Shown: positions 48,712-58,339, counted from the stretch's first letter. The stretch: DNA of 64,000 nucleotides from Kribbella pratensis (GCF_004366075.1 NZ_SODU01000001.1:2811134-2875133); one strand, 5' to 3'. Notes: a model not told the origin generated them from the letters alone. Made by a program: numbers and translations.

Positions 48712-50313
48712 ATGAGTGAGCCGATGGTCACTGCGCTGGGGCATGCCGGATTGCGGATCGACGGACCAGGGGTCCGGGTGCTTGCCGACCCCTGGTTGTC
48801 GCCGGGAGGGGCGTTCCTCGGGTCGTGGTTCCAGTTCCCGGACAACGCCCATCTGCTCACGCGCGAGCTCCTGGACGTCGACGTGGTCGTCGTGTCGCAC
48901 GAGCACCTGGACCACCTCGATCTCGACCTGATCGCCGGCCTCCCCGAGGCCGTGCCGGTCGTGGTTCCGCGCTATCCGTCCACGATCATGCAGCGGCGGC
49001 TGCGAGCGGTCGGCCGGACGCGGATCGTCGTCCTCGACGCCTGGGAGCGCCACGCGCTGAACGACCGGGACTGGCTGACGGTGATTCCCGAGCAGTGCCC
49101 GATGAGCCACGACTCCGCCGTACTGTTCAAGATCGGTGACCGCAGTGTGATGCACACCAACGACGCGCGGATCTCACTCAGCCAGACCAGGCGGGCCGTC
49201 ACCGAGGTCGGCGGTCCGCTCGACGTCATGGGTGTGCAGATGTCCGGTGCGAGCTGGCACCCGGTTCGCTACGAGTACGACGAGGTCGAGCGGGAGCGGA
49301 TCGCCACGATCAAGCGGATCGGCAAGTTCAAGGCCGTCACCCGCCTGGTCCGGCAGGTCCAGCCCCGGCTGGTGATGCCGTACGCGGGCCCGCCGTGCTT
49401 CCTCGACGACGACCTCTTCGAACTGAACAGCGGCCTGCACCCCGGCGGGATCTTTCCCGATCAGGGTGAGGCGGTCGCCTGGCTCGCCGACCGGATCCCG
49501 GAGCAGGACGCCGTCTGCCTCCTGCCCGGAGACCGGATACTGCTCGAGGACCTGTCCGTCGTTCGCGATCCGCACTGGAACGGCTTCGCGCTGGACGCCG
49601 GACCGGACGAGCGCCGCCGCTACCTGAAGGAGTACGCCGCGCGCCGTCGGCCGGCCGTCGATGCCGCCTGGGCCGCGAATCCCGAGCCGCAACCGGGACT
49701 GGCGAAGCGGTTCAAGGAACATGTGGAGTCGCTCGGGACGCTGTCGGAGTACTTCCTCGCCCGGATCGGCATGACGCTGCGGTTCCAGGTCATGGGCCCG
49801 AACGGTGGCCTGTGGGACGCCCACATCGGTCCGGACCGGGTCTGGGTGGATCTCGACGGCGGCAACGGACACGCTGACTATCGGCTGACGCTGGACGGGC
49901 GCTGGCTCGACGGTGTGGTGTCCGGCCGGACCCGGTGGGAGGAACTGCTGCTCTCGCTGCGCTTCACCGCACGCCGGCAACCCGATCGCTACAACGACTA
50001 CCTGGTCGGCCTGTTCAAGCACGCGGACCGCGCGGCGTTGCGAGCGGTCGAGCTGTTCGAGACCGCCCGGGATCCGGAGGAGACGATCGAGATCAATTCC
50101 GGTGGCAAGCAACTGTCGGTGAGCCGGTACTGCCCGCACGCGGGCGAGGATCTCGCCGAGACCGGTGTCGTGCTGAACGGCGTACTGCGCTGCCTCGGGC
50201 ACAACTTCGAGTTCGACCTGGCCAGCGGACAGTGCCTCAACGCCCGCTGCGACCCGATCGTGGTCCGGTCCGCCGACGTGGCCTACGAGGACTACGAGGA
50301 CGCAGCCGTCTGA
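48712..50313 (+). CDS. Metallo-beta-lactamase fold hydrolase fused to a C-terminal Rieske domain
   Basis: The protein has 533 residues. The N-terminal MBL domain contains VTALGHAGLRIDGPGVRVLA and the metal motif VVVSHEHLDHLDLDL (HxHxDH), with a second His site in VGVQMSGASWHP. After about residue 350 comes a sterol-carrier-like region (WVDLDGGNGHADYRLTLDGR). At the C-terminus is a Rieske motif, SRYCPHAGEDL (CxH) and LRCLGHNFEFD (CxxH). CMP-NeuAc hydroxylase combines the same two domains in a different order. An oxygenase or lactonase role is possible. It overlaps the convergent sugar transferase gene by 22 bases. Confidence 0.82.
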   Translation: MSEPMVTALGHAGLRIDGPGVRVLADPWLSPGGAFLGSWFQFPDNAHLLTRELLDVDVVVVSHEHLDHLDLDLIAGLPEAVPVVVPRYPSTIMQRRLRAVGRTRIVVLDAWERHALNDRDWLTVIPEQCPMSHDSAVLFKIGDRSVMHTNDARISLSQTRRAVTEVGGPLDVMGVQMSGASWHPVRYEYDEVERERIATIKRIGKFKAVTRLVRQVQPRLVMPYAGPPCFLDDDLFELNSGLHPGGIFPDQGEAVAWLADRIPEQDAVCLLPGDRILLEDLSVVRDPHWNGFALDAGPDERRRYLKEYAARRRPAVDAAWAANPEPQPGLAKRFKEHVESLGTLSEYFLARIGMTLRFQVMGPNGGLWDAHIGPDRVWVDLDGGNGHADYRLTLDGRWLDGVVSGRTRWEELLLSLRFTARRQPDRYNDYLVGLFKHADRAALRAVELFETARDPEETIEINSGGKQLSVSRYCPHAGEDLAETGVVLNGVLRCLGHNFEFDLASGQCLNARCDPIVVRSADVAYEDYEDAAV

Positions 50314-50984
50314 CCCGCCACCGGCCGCTGCAGATCGGCGAGGCCGACCACGAACAGCGCGGTCACGACGAGGTAGTACAGCGTCCGCCGGAGCGTCGGG
50401 CGGTCCAGGTACTCGCGGTCGGCCGCGACACGGAGCGGGACGAGCACCTCGAGATACCAGCGTTCCACGTCGGTCCGGCCGTCCGGAGGTACGGCGGACC
50501 GCTCGCGATACCGCAGCTGCGCCGGTCCCGTGAGCCCCGGGCGAGCGAGCAGCACCGGGCGGCAGTCGGCGGGATACCGGGCGGCCAGTACGGCGCTCTC
50601 CGGCCGCGGACCGACCAGGGTCATCTGTCCACGGACCACGTGCCACAGTTGCGGTAGCTCGTCGATCGCCGTACGCCGGAGGAAGACGCCCACCCTGGTG
50701 ATCCGCGGGTCCGCGGCAGCGGTGACTTCGGGGCCAGAGGCAAACATTCGCATGGTGCGGAACTTGTACAGCGAGAACAGCCGGCCGTTCTCACCGACGC
50801 GGGCCTGGCGGAAGAACACCGGCCGCCCGCTCGTGCAAAGGACCAACGCGGCGACGACGGCGAGCAGCGGCGAAACCAGCACCAGCAGGAGGCCGCCGAC
50901 CACGACGTCCAGCAGTCGCCGCACCGGGCCGACTGTCTCGCGGGAGGCTGCGTGCCGTCCTGGCACTCGGATACTCGATGCCAT
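50292..50984 (-). CDS. Undecaprenyl-phosphate sugar phosphotransferase (initiating enzyme)
   Basis: The protein has 230 residues. One N-terminal membrane segment (LLDVVVGGLLLVLVSPLLAV) precedes the catalytic WbaP/PglC-type domain: VFFRQARVGENGRLFSLYKF RTM, RRTAIDELPQLWHVVRGQM and LVGPRPE. Lengths match short, single-domain sugar transferases. It loads the first sugar phosphate on the lipid carrier to start repeat-unit assembly. Two hydrophobic C-terminal segments are present. It is the last gene of the exopolysaccharide operon as transcribed. Confidence 0.92.
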   Translation of the reverse strand: MASSIRVPGRHAASRETVGPVRRLLDVVVGGLLLVLVSPLLAVVAALVLCTSGRPVFFRQARVGENGRLFSLYKFRTMRMFASGPEVTAAADPRITRVGVFLRRTAIDELPQLWHVVRGQMTLVGPRPESAVLAARYPADCRPVLLARPGLTGPAQLRYRERSAVPPDGRTDVERWYLEVLVPLRVAADREYLDRPTLRRTLYYLVVTALFVVGLADLQRPVAGQTAASS

Positions 50985-50999
50985 TGCTTCTCCTCTCGA

Positions 51000-52076
51000 C
51001 TAACCCGTGCCGGCGGCGACGAAGACCGCCGTGAACGCCTCGGCGGCACGATCGCACTCGCGGCCGAATCCGGCTGAGTCCGTGGGCAGCGACGAAGGCG
51101 TCATGTGGGTGAGCAACTGAACGCCGTCCTGCTTGCGCCGGACCAGCGCTGTCCACAAGGTGTTCCCGCCCAGGTCTGGAGCGAGGAGGCTGACCACCTG
51201 TCCCTGATAACGCTGCCGCCAGGTCCAGACGTCGACCGCCTTCGCGCCCGCGCCGACCGGGACATCGATGTACGTGCTCGCGTCGGACGCTGCCTGATCG
51301 GCCGACCCTTGATAGCCGTTGGCCGCGGCAAGCGCCTTGCGGGCCTGCAGGACGGTCAGCGAACCCCATCCCTGTGCCACCACGCGCTTCCACGCGGCGG
51401 ACTGCGCATCCCGCCGGTCGGTCCCCCACTTGGCATAGATGTCGTCCTCCAGCAGACCGGTGCTGAGATCCAGATGGTCGATCAGCCCCGCGTGCAGGTA
51501 ACTCTCGACGGCGGCAGCTGTTGCTGCCGGATACTTCCTCCGGACTCGTTGCGCACACGACTCCTGGTTGGCACCTCGCCAGGGCAGGCAGCCGAGCTCC
51601 GGCACCACGGCGTCGACGAGAATTTGTTTGCCGGGGGCAACCTCGGCCAGCCGGCTCCGGGCCTGGCCGAGGAAGTCGGTGGCCTGCGCCATCGAGGTCA
51701 GTCCGTCCCCGTAGCCGATCTCGTCGGAAACCTTGAACCCGACGGTTCCCGGCACTTTCGCCAGCTCGCTCAGGCGTGCGACGGCCTGGTCGAAGGCGGC
51801 CGGGCCCTCGAGCCAGCGAGCGACGAGATCGGTCTCCCACCACACCGCCACCCCGCGTCGATGCAGTGCGCCGGCGAGAGCGACGTACCGATCGCCTGCC
51901 AGATCCGGACCGGCGGCGGTTGTGGTCGATCCGGCGGCCGGCCGGCTCGGCGGGGGCGTAGGAGTCACCGAGCTTCCGGTGCCGGCGGACCGCGCCGCCG
52001 GGTCGGGCTCCGTCTTGGCACCGGAACATCCAGCGACAACCATCAGCCCGGCCATCACCAGGGCCACTGTCCTCAT
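51000..52076 (-). CDS. Lipoprotein of the exopolysaccharide cluster
   Basis: The protein has 358 residues. A lipoprotein signal (ALVMAGLMVVAGC) is followed by an S/P/T-rich linker and then a domain of ~300 residues with alternating helix-strand pattern (GVAVWWETDLVARWLEGPAA, TVGFKVSDEIGYGDGL, QILVDAVVPELGCLPW). The pattern fits a TIM barrel of glycoside-hydrolase type. A Glu in VSDEIGYGD could be catalytic. The stop is 16 bases before the transferase gene, and the start overlaps the flippase stop. An extracellular role in polymer trimming or anchoring is possible. Confidence 0.7.
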   Translation of the reverse strand: MRTVALVMAGLMVVAGCSGAKTEPDPAARSAGTGSSVTPTPPPSRPAAGSTTTAAGPDLAGDRYVALAGALHRRGVAVWWETDLVARWLEGPAAFDQAVARLSELAKVPGTVGFKVSDEIGYGDGLTSMAQATDFLGQARSRLAEVAPGKQILVDAVVPELGCLPWRGANQESCAQRVRRKYPAATAAAVESYLHAGLIDHLDLSTGLLEDDIYAKWGTDRRDAQSAAWKRVVAQGWGSLTVLQARKALAAANGYQGSADQAASDASTYIDVPVGAGAKAVDVWTWRQRYQGQVVSLLAPDLGGNTLWTALVRRKQDGVQLLTHMTPSSLPTDSAGFGRECDRAAEAFTAVFVAAGTG

Positions 52077-53398
52077 GGCGTGACCTCACCGATCGCGACC
52101 GAAGCCCGGCCGTGCGCCGGCTGCCGGCTGAGGCGCAGCAGCAGACCGATCAGCAACGCGTCGGTGGACAGGTACGCCGCCGTGGACGCGACCGCGGCAC
52201 CGAGCGCACCGAAACGTGGGATGAGCGAGATGTCGAGGACAACGGTGATCGCCAGCCCGACACCGAGGACGAGTGAGTTCAGCCCGGGTGTGCCCCGGCC
52301 GTAGAGGTACGCACTGGCCACTCCGGACGCGCCGGCCAGGACCATTCCGGCGACGAGGACGCGGGCAGGTGTCACGGCCGGCCCGAACGAGGCGCCGTAC
52401 AGGATCCGCAGTACGGGCGACGCGAGCAGCGCGACCGGGATCGCGGCGGCAGCGATGCCGATCAGCGCCGGCCCGACCATCCGCCTGGCCACCCGAGCCG
52501 CCTCGGCCTGATCGATCTTGGCCAGACGTGGATAGAAGACCCAGGTCAACGCCGTCCCGGGCAGCCGCAGCAGTTCGGCGTACTTCGAGGCAACCGCGTA
52601 GCCACCGAGGACTGCGGGACCGGCCATCGCACCCAGGATCGCGACGTCCAGCCGGAGGTTGAGCAACGTGATGAGCCCACCCACCTGACCCCGCAGTCCG
52701 TACGACGCCACCCGCCGGCCGAGCTGCCTGTCCGGCCTGCCCCACCAGCCGAACGCGCCGCCGGCCAGACCGAGCCGACGCCAACCGAGGCGGCGGCTGA
52801 CCCGGCGCCACGCGTCGACCGCGACGACCAGATCGGCGAGGCCGAGCCCGACGACGACAGCCGCGATCCCGTGGATTCCCGCGGCCAACGGCACCAGGAA
52901 GCAGGGCAGGAACGCGAGCTCCTCCGCGGCGATGACCAGGTCGCCACCCCGCCGGTCCTCCAGTCCCTGGAGCGCGGTCTTGCCGAGGGTCAGGACCAGC
53001 TGGGACGCGACGGTCGCGCCCGCGGCCGCGATCAGCCACGGCGGCTCGTCGGGAAAGAAGACCTTGGCGATCACTGGAGAGGCAGCAACCCACAAGACCG
53101 TACCGAGAATGGCGCCGGCGCCGCCGATCGCCATCAGCGTCGGCCACAGCCGGGGTAGTCCGCGGCGCGGCTCGGCGAGGAAGAACGCCAGCGCACCAGG
53201 CAGTCCCAGCACGCACAGCACGCCGACCAGGCCTGGCAGCATCCGGAGCAGGGCATACTCACCGACCTCGGCCGGGCCGCCGATCCGGGCGACCAGGACG
53301 GTGGCCAGCGTCAGTCCCAGAATCGCGAGCAGCCGGGCCGAACAGTTCGCGAGCACGGTCCGGACAGGCCCACCCGAGCGCAGCGTCGACCGGATCAT
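52073..53398 (-). CDS. Polysaccharide flippase (Wzx/MOP family)
   Basis: The protein has 441 residues and twelve or more transmembrane helices typical of the MOP superfamily (LANCSARLLAILGLTLATVL; GEYALLRMLPGLVGVLCVLG; LLGLPGTALTWVFYPRLAK-type central loop at ~265). It flips lipid-linked repeat units outward. The longer open frame upstream of ATG 53398 is not needed. The start overlaps the stop of the polymerase gene, and the stop overlaps the lipoprotein start. Confidence 0.9.
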   Translation of the reverse strand: MIRSTLRSGGPVRTVLANCSARLLAILGLTLATVLVARIGGPAEVGEYALLRMLPGLVGVLCVLGLPGALAFFLAEPRRGLPRLWPTLMAIGGAGAILGTVLWVAASPVIAKVFFPDEPPWLIAAAGATVASQLVLTLGKTALQGLEDRRGGDLVIAAEELAFLPCFLVPLAAGIHGIAAVVVGLGLADLVVAVDAWRRVSRRLGWRRLGLAGGAFGWWGRPDRQLGRRVASYGLRGQVGGLITLLNLRLDVAILGAMAGPAVLGGYAVASKYAELLRLPGTALTWVFYPRLAKIDQAEAARVARRMVGPALIGIAAAAIPVALLASPVLRILYGASFGPAVTPARVLVAGMVLAGASGVASAYLYGRGTPGLNSLVLGVGLAITVVLDISLIPRFGALGAAVASTAAYLSTDALLIGLLLRLSRQPAHGRASVAIGEVTP

Positions 53399-54696
53399 GA
53401 GGACTCTTCCCGCTGGTCGTGCATCGCCAGCACCAAGGCGGCGACGAGACCCAGCCAGGTCCACAGATGCCGGAAGTGGAGCACTTCGTAGAAACCTCCC
53501 GCGGTCGCCATCACCGGGCCGATGACGACGAGCAGCCAGGGTCTGGGCACGAGTTCGGCGTACGCCTTCGGCAGGTTGCCGACCACGAGCCGCAGACAGC
53601 GGACGAAGACGGCCACACCGAGCAGCAGCAGGCCGATCGCGCCGATCAGGCCGCGCTCGAGCAGTGTCGCAAGATAGTCGTTGTGCGCCTCTTTCACGTA
53701 CGGCGCCTGGGTCGCGGCGAGCGTGGCCTTCGTCCGGGCCGGACCGAAGCCGGCCGCATCACCCTCGAGGAACAGGTTCGTGCCCTCCCGGACGATCGTT
53801 GCCCGTTCACCGCTGGAGTTCGCACTGCGCCCGAACGAGTCCCGCAGCAGCGGCACGCTGCCCGCGGCCCGCTCGCGGATCTGGCCCAGGTCGACCCGAG
53901 GCATCACGAACCCGGCCATCAGCCCGCCGACCAGAGCAGCGATCGCGAGCGTCGCGACTCCGGCGACCGCGCCCTGACGGCGATACCTGGTCACCGCGAA
54001 GGCGAAGACGAGTCCCACCAGCAGCGTGAGCATCGCCCCGTTCGAACCGGTGAAGCCGATCGCCATCAGCACCAGGACGTAGGCGATCCGGCGGACGCCG
54101 GGGGACCGGGGATGCCGGCACGCGGCCATCAGGAACAACGAGACGACGAGATAGTTGCCGGCCAGGTTCGGGTCGCCGAACGTGTACGACGCCCGGACGC
54201 CGTCCTTCGCCGAGACACCGGTCAGTGCGTTGATGCCCACCAGATAAGCGATGGCCATCACGCCGGAGTAGATGGCGGCCGTGCGGCACCAGGCCATGGT
54301 GACCGCGCCGACGATCGCGGGATTGTGCCGGCCGAGCGCCAGTGACGCGCTCCAGGCCAGCAGCAGGACGTCCTGGGCCAGCACGAGGCCGACGCCCAAC
54401 GGCGCAGCTGACACGAACGCTGCGAATGCCCCGCCGAGGATCAGTCCGCCGACTCCCACGAGATAGGGCAGCTTGATCGGAAGGTGTGCGCGAGCGACCC
54501 AGAGGACGGCGAGCACGATGCTGAGCACGATTCCGACATCCGCGGCCGCGGTGTTCGCCGGCCCGGCCGGTACCAGGAACGGCAACAGGCAGGTCGTCAG
54601 TCCCATCACGGCCGCGACTACGTCGCCCCGGGGGCGGGCAGACCAGCCGACGATGCCGCCGGGCTGAGTGGGAGCAGTGGGAGCCGTCGTCGTCAT
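53395..54696 (-). CDS. O-antigen ligase/polymerase family protein (Wzy/WaaL-like)
   Basis: The protein has 433 residues and about eleven hydrophobic segments. The large external loop (about 280-330) contains KEAHNDYLATLLERGLIGAI, the usual H-N-xx-L signature of Wzy_C proteins. It probably polymerises repeat units or ligates the polymer to an anchor. It sits between the phosphotransferase-like kinase and the flippase in the operon, with a four-base overlap at its 3' end. Confidence 0.88.
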   Translation of the reverse strand: MTTTAPTAPTQPGGIVGWSARPRGDVVAAVMGLTTCLLPFLVPAGPANTAAADVGIVLSIVLAVLWVARAHLPIKLPYLVGVGGLILGGAFAAFVSAAPLGVGLVLAQDVLLLAWSASLALGRHNPAIVGAVTMAWCRTAAIYSGVMAIAYLVGINALTGVSAKDGVRASYTFGDPNLAGNYLVVSLFLMAACRHPRSPGVRRIAYVLVLMAIGFTGSNGAMLTLLVGLVFAFAVTRYRRQGAVAGVATLAIAALVGGLMAGFVMPRVDLGQIRERAAGSVPLLRDSFGRSANSSGERATIVREGTNLFLEGDAAGFGPARTKATLAATQAPYVKEAHNDYLATLLERGLIGAIGLLLLGVAVFVRCLRLVVGNLPKAYAELVPRPWLLVVIGPVMATAGGFYEVLHFRHLWTWLGLVAALVLAMHDQREESS

Positions 54697-54700
54697 GGAG

Positions 54701-55750
54701 TCAGCTCCGTCGCAGTTCGTCGGCGAGCGGCCGGTACGGAAGTTCGGCCAGCAGCGCGAGGTGGTGCTCGGCGAACTCGTCGTCGTTCGCGCCCGCCGCG
54801 ATCTCGCCCAGTCCCGCGAGGGCAGCGCCGTACCAGAGTCCGGCCGGCAGCCCGAGGCTGTCGATCCCGGTGCGCAGCGAGAGCCGGACCAGATCCGGCA
54901 ACCAGCCTGCTTCCAGGAGGCCGTACCTGATCCCGCCGCCGAAGCCCCGGCGGCGCAGACCGCGATGCCCGCGCACCGCGCGGCCCTCGCGCGTATGGCG
55001 GTCGAGATACAGGCAGTAGGTCAGCGCGAACCGGACCAGGTCGCGCAACGGCCAGCCCCGGCGTACGCCGCTCTCCCAGTCGACAACCCCGGAGATCCGG
55101 CCCTCGTCGACCAGGAGATTCCCGAACCAGTAGTCGCCGTGAACCATGGTCCGTGCCACCCGCTGACGCCGCAGCTGCCGGTCCGCTGCAGCCAGTCTCA
55201 CCTGGGCTGCCTCGAGGCGGGGATTGCCCGCCCACCGGTCGCGCACAGCGGCCGCGACCTCCGCGGCCCAGGTGATCCGGGAAGGTTCGCCGGCGGTCGC
55301 CGACTGGAACCGCTGGAGCCAGTCTCCGGCCAGGGCGAAGTCCGTCGCCACCGCGCGCCGCCGGGCGGTATGCATCCAGCGGTGGTACGTCACACTCATC
55401 GGCGTTCCCCGCAGAACCGTCGTCACGACGGCGGGCAGTCCGTCGCTGTCGAGAGTGTGGAGGTAGCGGGGAACGGTCCGCTCGAGGTCGCCCAGATCCG
55501 CCTCGAGCAACGCGAGCAGCATCCGGATCTCCCGGTTGATCGCGCCGGCCGCCGCCACGGTGACCGGAATCTTGATCGCCGCCGGGCCGGCCGGGCCGTC
55601 CACGTAGTTGCCCGCGGGCGGCGTCACGATGAACGTTCGCTTCGCGTCCGGGTCGCGCGACGTGGCGATCAGGATGCCGCGACTCCCGGGCGCGAAGAGC
55701 AGGTCGTGGACAGATCCGGCACGTGGCAGGAACTGCGTGGTCTCGCTCAT
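54701..55750 (-). CDS. APH/choline-kinase-like phosphotransferase
   Basis: The protein has 349 residues. A kinase N-lobe (AAIKIPVTVAAAGAINREIR, with Lys and Glu) is followed by the catalytic loop TMVHGDYWFGNLLVDE (Asp base, Asn) and metal site ISGVVDWESG. The fold is the aminoglycoside-phosphotransferase type, but inside an exopolysaccharide operon a sugar or sugar-alcohol phosphorylating role is more likely. ATG 55750 overlaps the stop of the preceding gene; a longer frame upstream is rejected. Confidence 0.82.
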   Translation of the reverse strand: MSETTQFLPRAGSVHDLLFAPGSRGILIATSRDPDAKRTFIVTPPAGNYVDGPAGPAAIKIPVTVAAAGAINREIRMLLALLEADLGDLERTVPRYLHTLDSDGLPAVVTTVLRGTPMSVTYHRWMHTARRRAVATDFALAGDWLQRFQSATAGEPSRITWAAEVAAAVRDRWAGNPRLEAAQVRLAAADRQLRRQRVARTMVHGDYWFGNLLVDEGRISGVVDWESGVRRGWPLRDLVRFALTYCLYLDRHTREGRAVRGHRGLRRRGFGGGIRYGLLEAGWLPDLVRLSLRTGIDSLGLPAGLWYGAALAGLGEIAAGANDDEFAEHHLALLAELPYRPLADELRRS

Positions 55751-56181
55751 GGTCGCCGCCCGACGACGACCCGACCCGGTGCCGCCGCACCGGTCAGACG
55801 CCAAGGCAGCAGCCGGACCAGACCGAGCAGGGCGGACGCGGGCAGGGCGGTGACGGCCACCCCCGGCGGCACCGTCGCCACCGCGGTCCAGAAGTGCCGG
55901 ATCGCCTCCGCCGTGTCGTCGATCACCACCATCGGGCGCTCGATGCTCGGCAGTACGACGAACTCTCGCTCGACCACGACTCCGAGCTCGCGGGCCGTCT
56001 TCCGGAGCCGTCGCCGGCTGAAGAGCCGTTGATCCGCCAGCACGACAGGCAACTCGCCGGACGCGAGCTCCGCCCTCACCGAATCTGTCCGGACGTCGAT
56101 CGTCACCGTGCCCGGCGGGCACAACAGCAGCCACGGCGATCCCGGCCGCGCGACCCGGCCGACAGACTTCGCGCTGGTCAC
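55747..56181 (-). CDS. Unknown protein of the exopolysaccharide operon (144 aa)
   Basis: The sequence has one strand-rich N-terminal part (GSPWLLLCPPGTVTIDVRTD) and a basic helix (LFSRRRLRKTARELGVVVER) followed by EFVVLPSIERPMVVIDD. The end VRLLPWRLTGAAAPGRVVVG is hydrophobic. It overlaps both the glycosyltransferase upstream and the kinase downstream by four bases, which argues that it is real and functionally tied to the kinase. No family is recognised. Confidence 0.7.
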   Translation of the reverse strand: MTSAKSVGRVARPGSPWLLLCPPGTVTIDVRTDSVRAELASGELPVVLADQRLFSRRRLRKTARELGVVVEREFVVLPSIERPMVVIDDTAEAIRHFWTAVATVPPGVAVTALPASALLGLVRLLPWRLTGAAAPGRVVVGRRP

Positions 56182-57338
56182 GAGGTCACCGATCCGAGGA
56201 CGCGGTGCGCGGAGTACACCTGGTCGAGCACGGCGCCCAGGCTTTCCGCATCGAACGTACTGCCCGCCGCCGCCCGGCCGGCGTCGGCCAGCCGATCGGC
56301 CTTCGCCCGGTCGTCGAGGAGATCGTCGATCGCCTCGGCCAGCAGTCCCGGCCGCCCTGGCGGAACCAGAACGCCGGTCTCCCCCGGGACGACCAGGTCC
56401 GGCACGGAGTTGACGGCGGTCGCGACGACCGGAATGCCGCAGCGCATCGCCTCGACAACGGCACAGGGAAGGCCCTCGTAGCGGCTGGCCATCGCGAAGA
56501 CGTCGAACGCCGGCAGGAGCTGTGGGACATCGGATCGTTCGCCCAGGAAGACGAAGCGGTCAGTGAGGCCGGCACGCCGTACCAGTGCGGCCGCTTCCCG
56601 GTCTCCGGGACCGGACCCGACCCAGACAGCTGTCGCAGCGGTGTGCCGGAGGCCGGCGACCGCGGCGATCAGGTGTTCCGGTGCCTTCTGGTAGTCGATC
56701 CGGCCGACCGTGCCGATCAGCGCGATGCGGTCGGCGATCCCCAGCTCGGCCCGGGCGGCCGCCCTCGACTCGGCGGTGCGCGGGACCGTCACCGCCTCCA
56801 CCACGGGAGCGACAGTGCGCAGATTGGACGGCTTGGCCAGTCCACGCCGCAAGGCCTCCGTGGCAACCCCGCTGCCGATCGCCAGCACGCTGTCAGTGAT
56901 ACCGGCCAACCGCCGCTCGATCGCCACGTACGCCGCTCTCCGCAACGGATTCTGGAACTCGTGGAACGGGAACCCGTGGTACGTGTGCACGATGCGCGGA
57001 ACCGAGGCCCGGTGAGCCGCCAGCCGCCCCAGCGCGCCGGCCTTCGCACTGTGCGTGTGCACCACGTCGTACCTGCCCTCGCGGCACAGCTCGGTGAGCC
57101 GGCGCAACGCGCGCCGATCGTCTCGCGGTGACAGCGGTGAGACCAACGACGGTTCGATCACCACCCGCATCCCCGCTGCCTCGGCCCGATCGGTGAGCGG
57201 ACCGCCCTGCCCGGTGATGATGGTGACCCGGTAGCGATCGGGATCAAGGCAGAGCGCACCTCGCAAGGCCACGCCACCCGCACCCGCGATGAACCTCGTG
57301 ACGATCTGGGCGACCTCGATCCGTCCCTCGGGGGCCAT
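56178..57338 (-). CDS. Glycosyltransferase family 4
   Basis: The protein has 386 residues with a GT-B fold. The N-terminal domain contains GAGGVALRGALCLDPDRYRV and HTHSAKAGALGRLAAHRASV. The C-terminal nucleotide-sugar domain contains LIGTVGRIDYQKAPEHLIAA, FVFLGERSDVPQLLPAFDVF and YEGLPCAVVEAMRCGIPVVA (E-x7-E). It adds a sugar to the lipid-linked repeat unit. Its start is one base from the stop of the HprK-like gene. Confidence 0.92.
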   Translation of the reverse strand: MAPEGRIEVAQIVTRFIAGAGGVALRGALCLDPDRYRVTIITGQGGPLTDRAEAAGMRVVIEPSLVSPLSPRDDRRALRRLTELCREGRYDVVHTHSAKAGALGRLAAHRASVPRIVHTYHGFPFHEFQNPLRRAAYVAIERRLAGITDSVLAIGSGVATEALRRGLAKPSNLRTVAPVVEAVTVPRTAESRAAARAELGIADRIALIGTVGRIDYQKAPEHLIAAVAGLRHTAATAVWVGSGPGDREAAALVRRAGLTDRFVFLGERSDVPQLLPAFDVFAMASRYEGLPCAVVEAMRCGIPVVATAVNSVPDLVVPGETGVLVPPGRPGLLAEAIDDLLDDRAKADRLADAGRAAAGSTFDAESLGAVLDQVYSAHRVLGSVTS

Positions 57339-58339
57339 CAGCCGGCCCTCCCGGTACGAACCGCGGCCAGCGGTTGCCTGAGCAGTTCTGTCAGCCCGGC
57401 TCCCGGTTCGCGTGCAAGTCGCACCTCCACGCAGGGCAGCCGATCGGCCAGGCCTGCGGCCACTCGCTCAATCGGTGGATGAACCGGACCACAGCCGGTC
57501 GCCGAGGCAAGAACGGCGGCGAGCGGCCAGAATCGCCGGAGCTCACCGGCGGCGTAGGTGCCCGCAACGATCCGCCGAGCCGCCTCCGTCGCGTCCAGCT
57601 GTCGCAGCTGAGGCTCGGCCTGCGTTCCGCGCCGAAGCACCACAACCAGCTCAGGTGGAAGCGAGCGCACCCGATGCGGCCAGGCCTGCTCGCGCCGGCC
57701 GTGGAACGATCGTCGGCCGTCACCGGTCAGCAGCCGCAACGGTTCGGCCACACCGTACGCCGTTTCTCCGTCGCAGACGGCGAGGTTGTCGCAGCTCGCT
57801 CGTGCCCCGTCGGCCAGCGCACGCGCCACCAATGTCGACTTGCCGACGCCACCCGGCCCGGCCAGGAGAACCGCGACGCCGCCTACCTCGACCATCGACA
57901 CGTGCAGGGGTACGAGGCGGCGCTGCAGTGCGAACCAGAGCGCCGGATAGTGCAGCAGGACCTGGCTGCTCAACGCACGATGCCTCGCCGGGAGCAGTCG
58001 TGCCGCGGCCGACGCCTGGGAGGACGGACGCCAACGACTGGCGACTCGCAGGCCGTCCACGTCGATCGACCACCGCTGATCGAATCCGGAGCCGCCGATG
58101 CTCTCCAGGACCACTTCGCCGCTGTCGCTCGCCCAGACGCCCCTGGTGACGAGCTCGAACCCGTGGACGTTGAACGGTCGCCGGTCGGACTCGATCGCCA
58201 GCACGACATTGGGCTGCTCGGTCGTCAAGATGCCCGTGCGCTCCGGACCACCGGCCGACTCGACCACAGACCGTACGACGGCGTCCGAACCGTGCAGGGC
58301 CACACACTGTCCGGCGGTGTGCACCAGAGCCGTGGTCAC
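57338..58339 (-). CDS. HPr-kinase-like P-loop kinase in the exopolysaccharide operon
   Basis: The protein has 333 residues. The C-terminal half holds a P-loop VAVLLAGPGGVGKSTLVARA, then SCDNLAVCDGETAYGVAEPL. This has the HprK/PckA-type arrangement of Walker A, basic loop and Asp (CDN, CDG). The N-terminal ~150 residues (VLAIESDRRPFNVHGFELVT) are a separate beta-rich domain. HprK-like kinases lacking the HPr partner recur in exopolysaccharide clusters. Protein or sugar phosphorylation that tunes polymer synthesis is possible. GTG 58339 is coupled to the upstream gene (GTGA). Confidence 0.75.
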   Translation of the reverse strand: MTTALVHTAGQCVALHGSDAVVRSVVESAGGPERTGILTTEQPNVVLAIESDRRPFNVHGFELVTRGVWASDSGEVVLESIGGSGFDQRWSIDVDGLRVASRWRPSSQASAAARLLPARHRALSSQVLLHYPALWFALQRRLVPLHVSMVEVGGVAVLLAGPGGVGKSTLVARALADGARASCDNLAVCDGETAYGVAEPLRLLTGDGRRSFHGRREQAWPHRVRSLPPELVVVLRRGTQAEPQLRQLDATEAARRIVAGTYAAGELRRFWPLAAVLASATGCGPVHPPIERVAAGLADRLPCVEVRLAREPGAGLTELLRQPLAAVRTGRAG

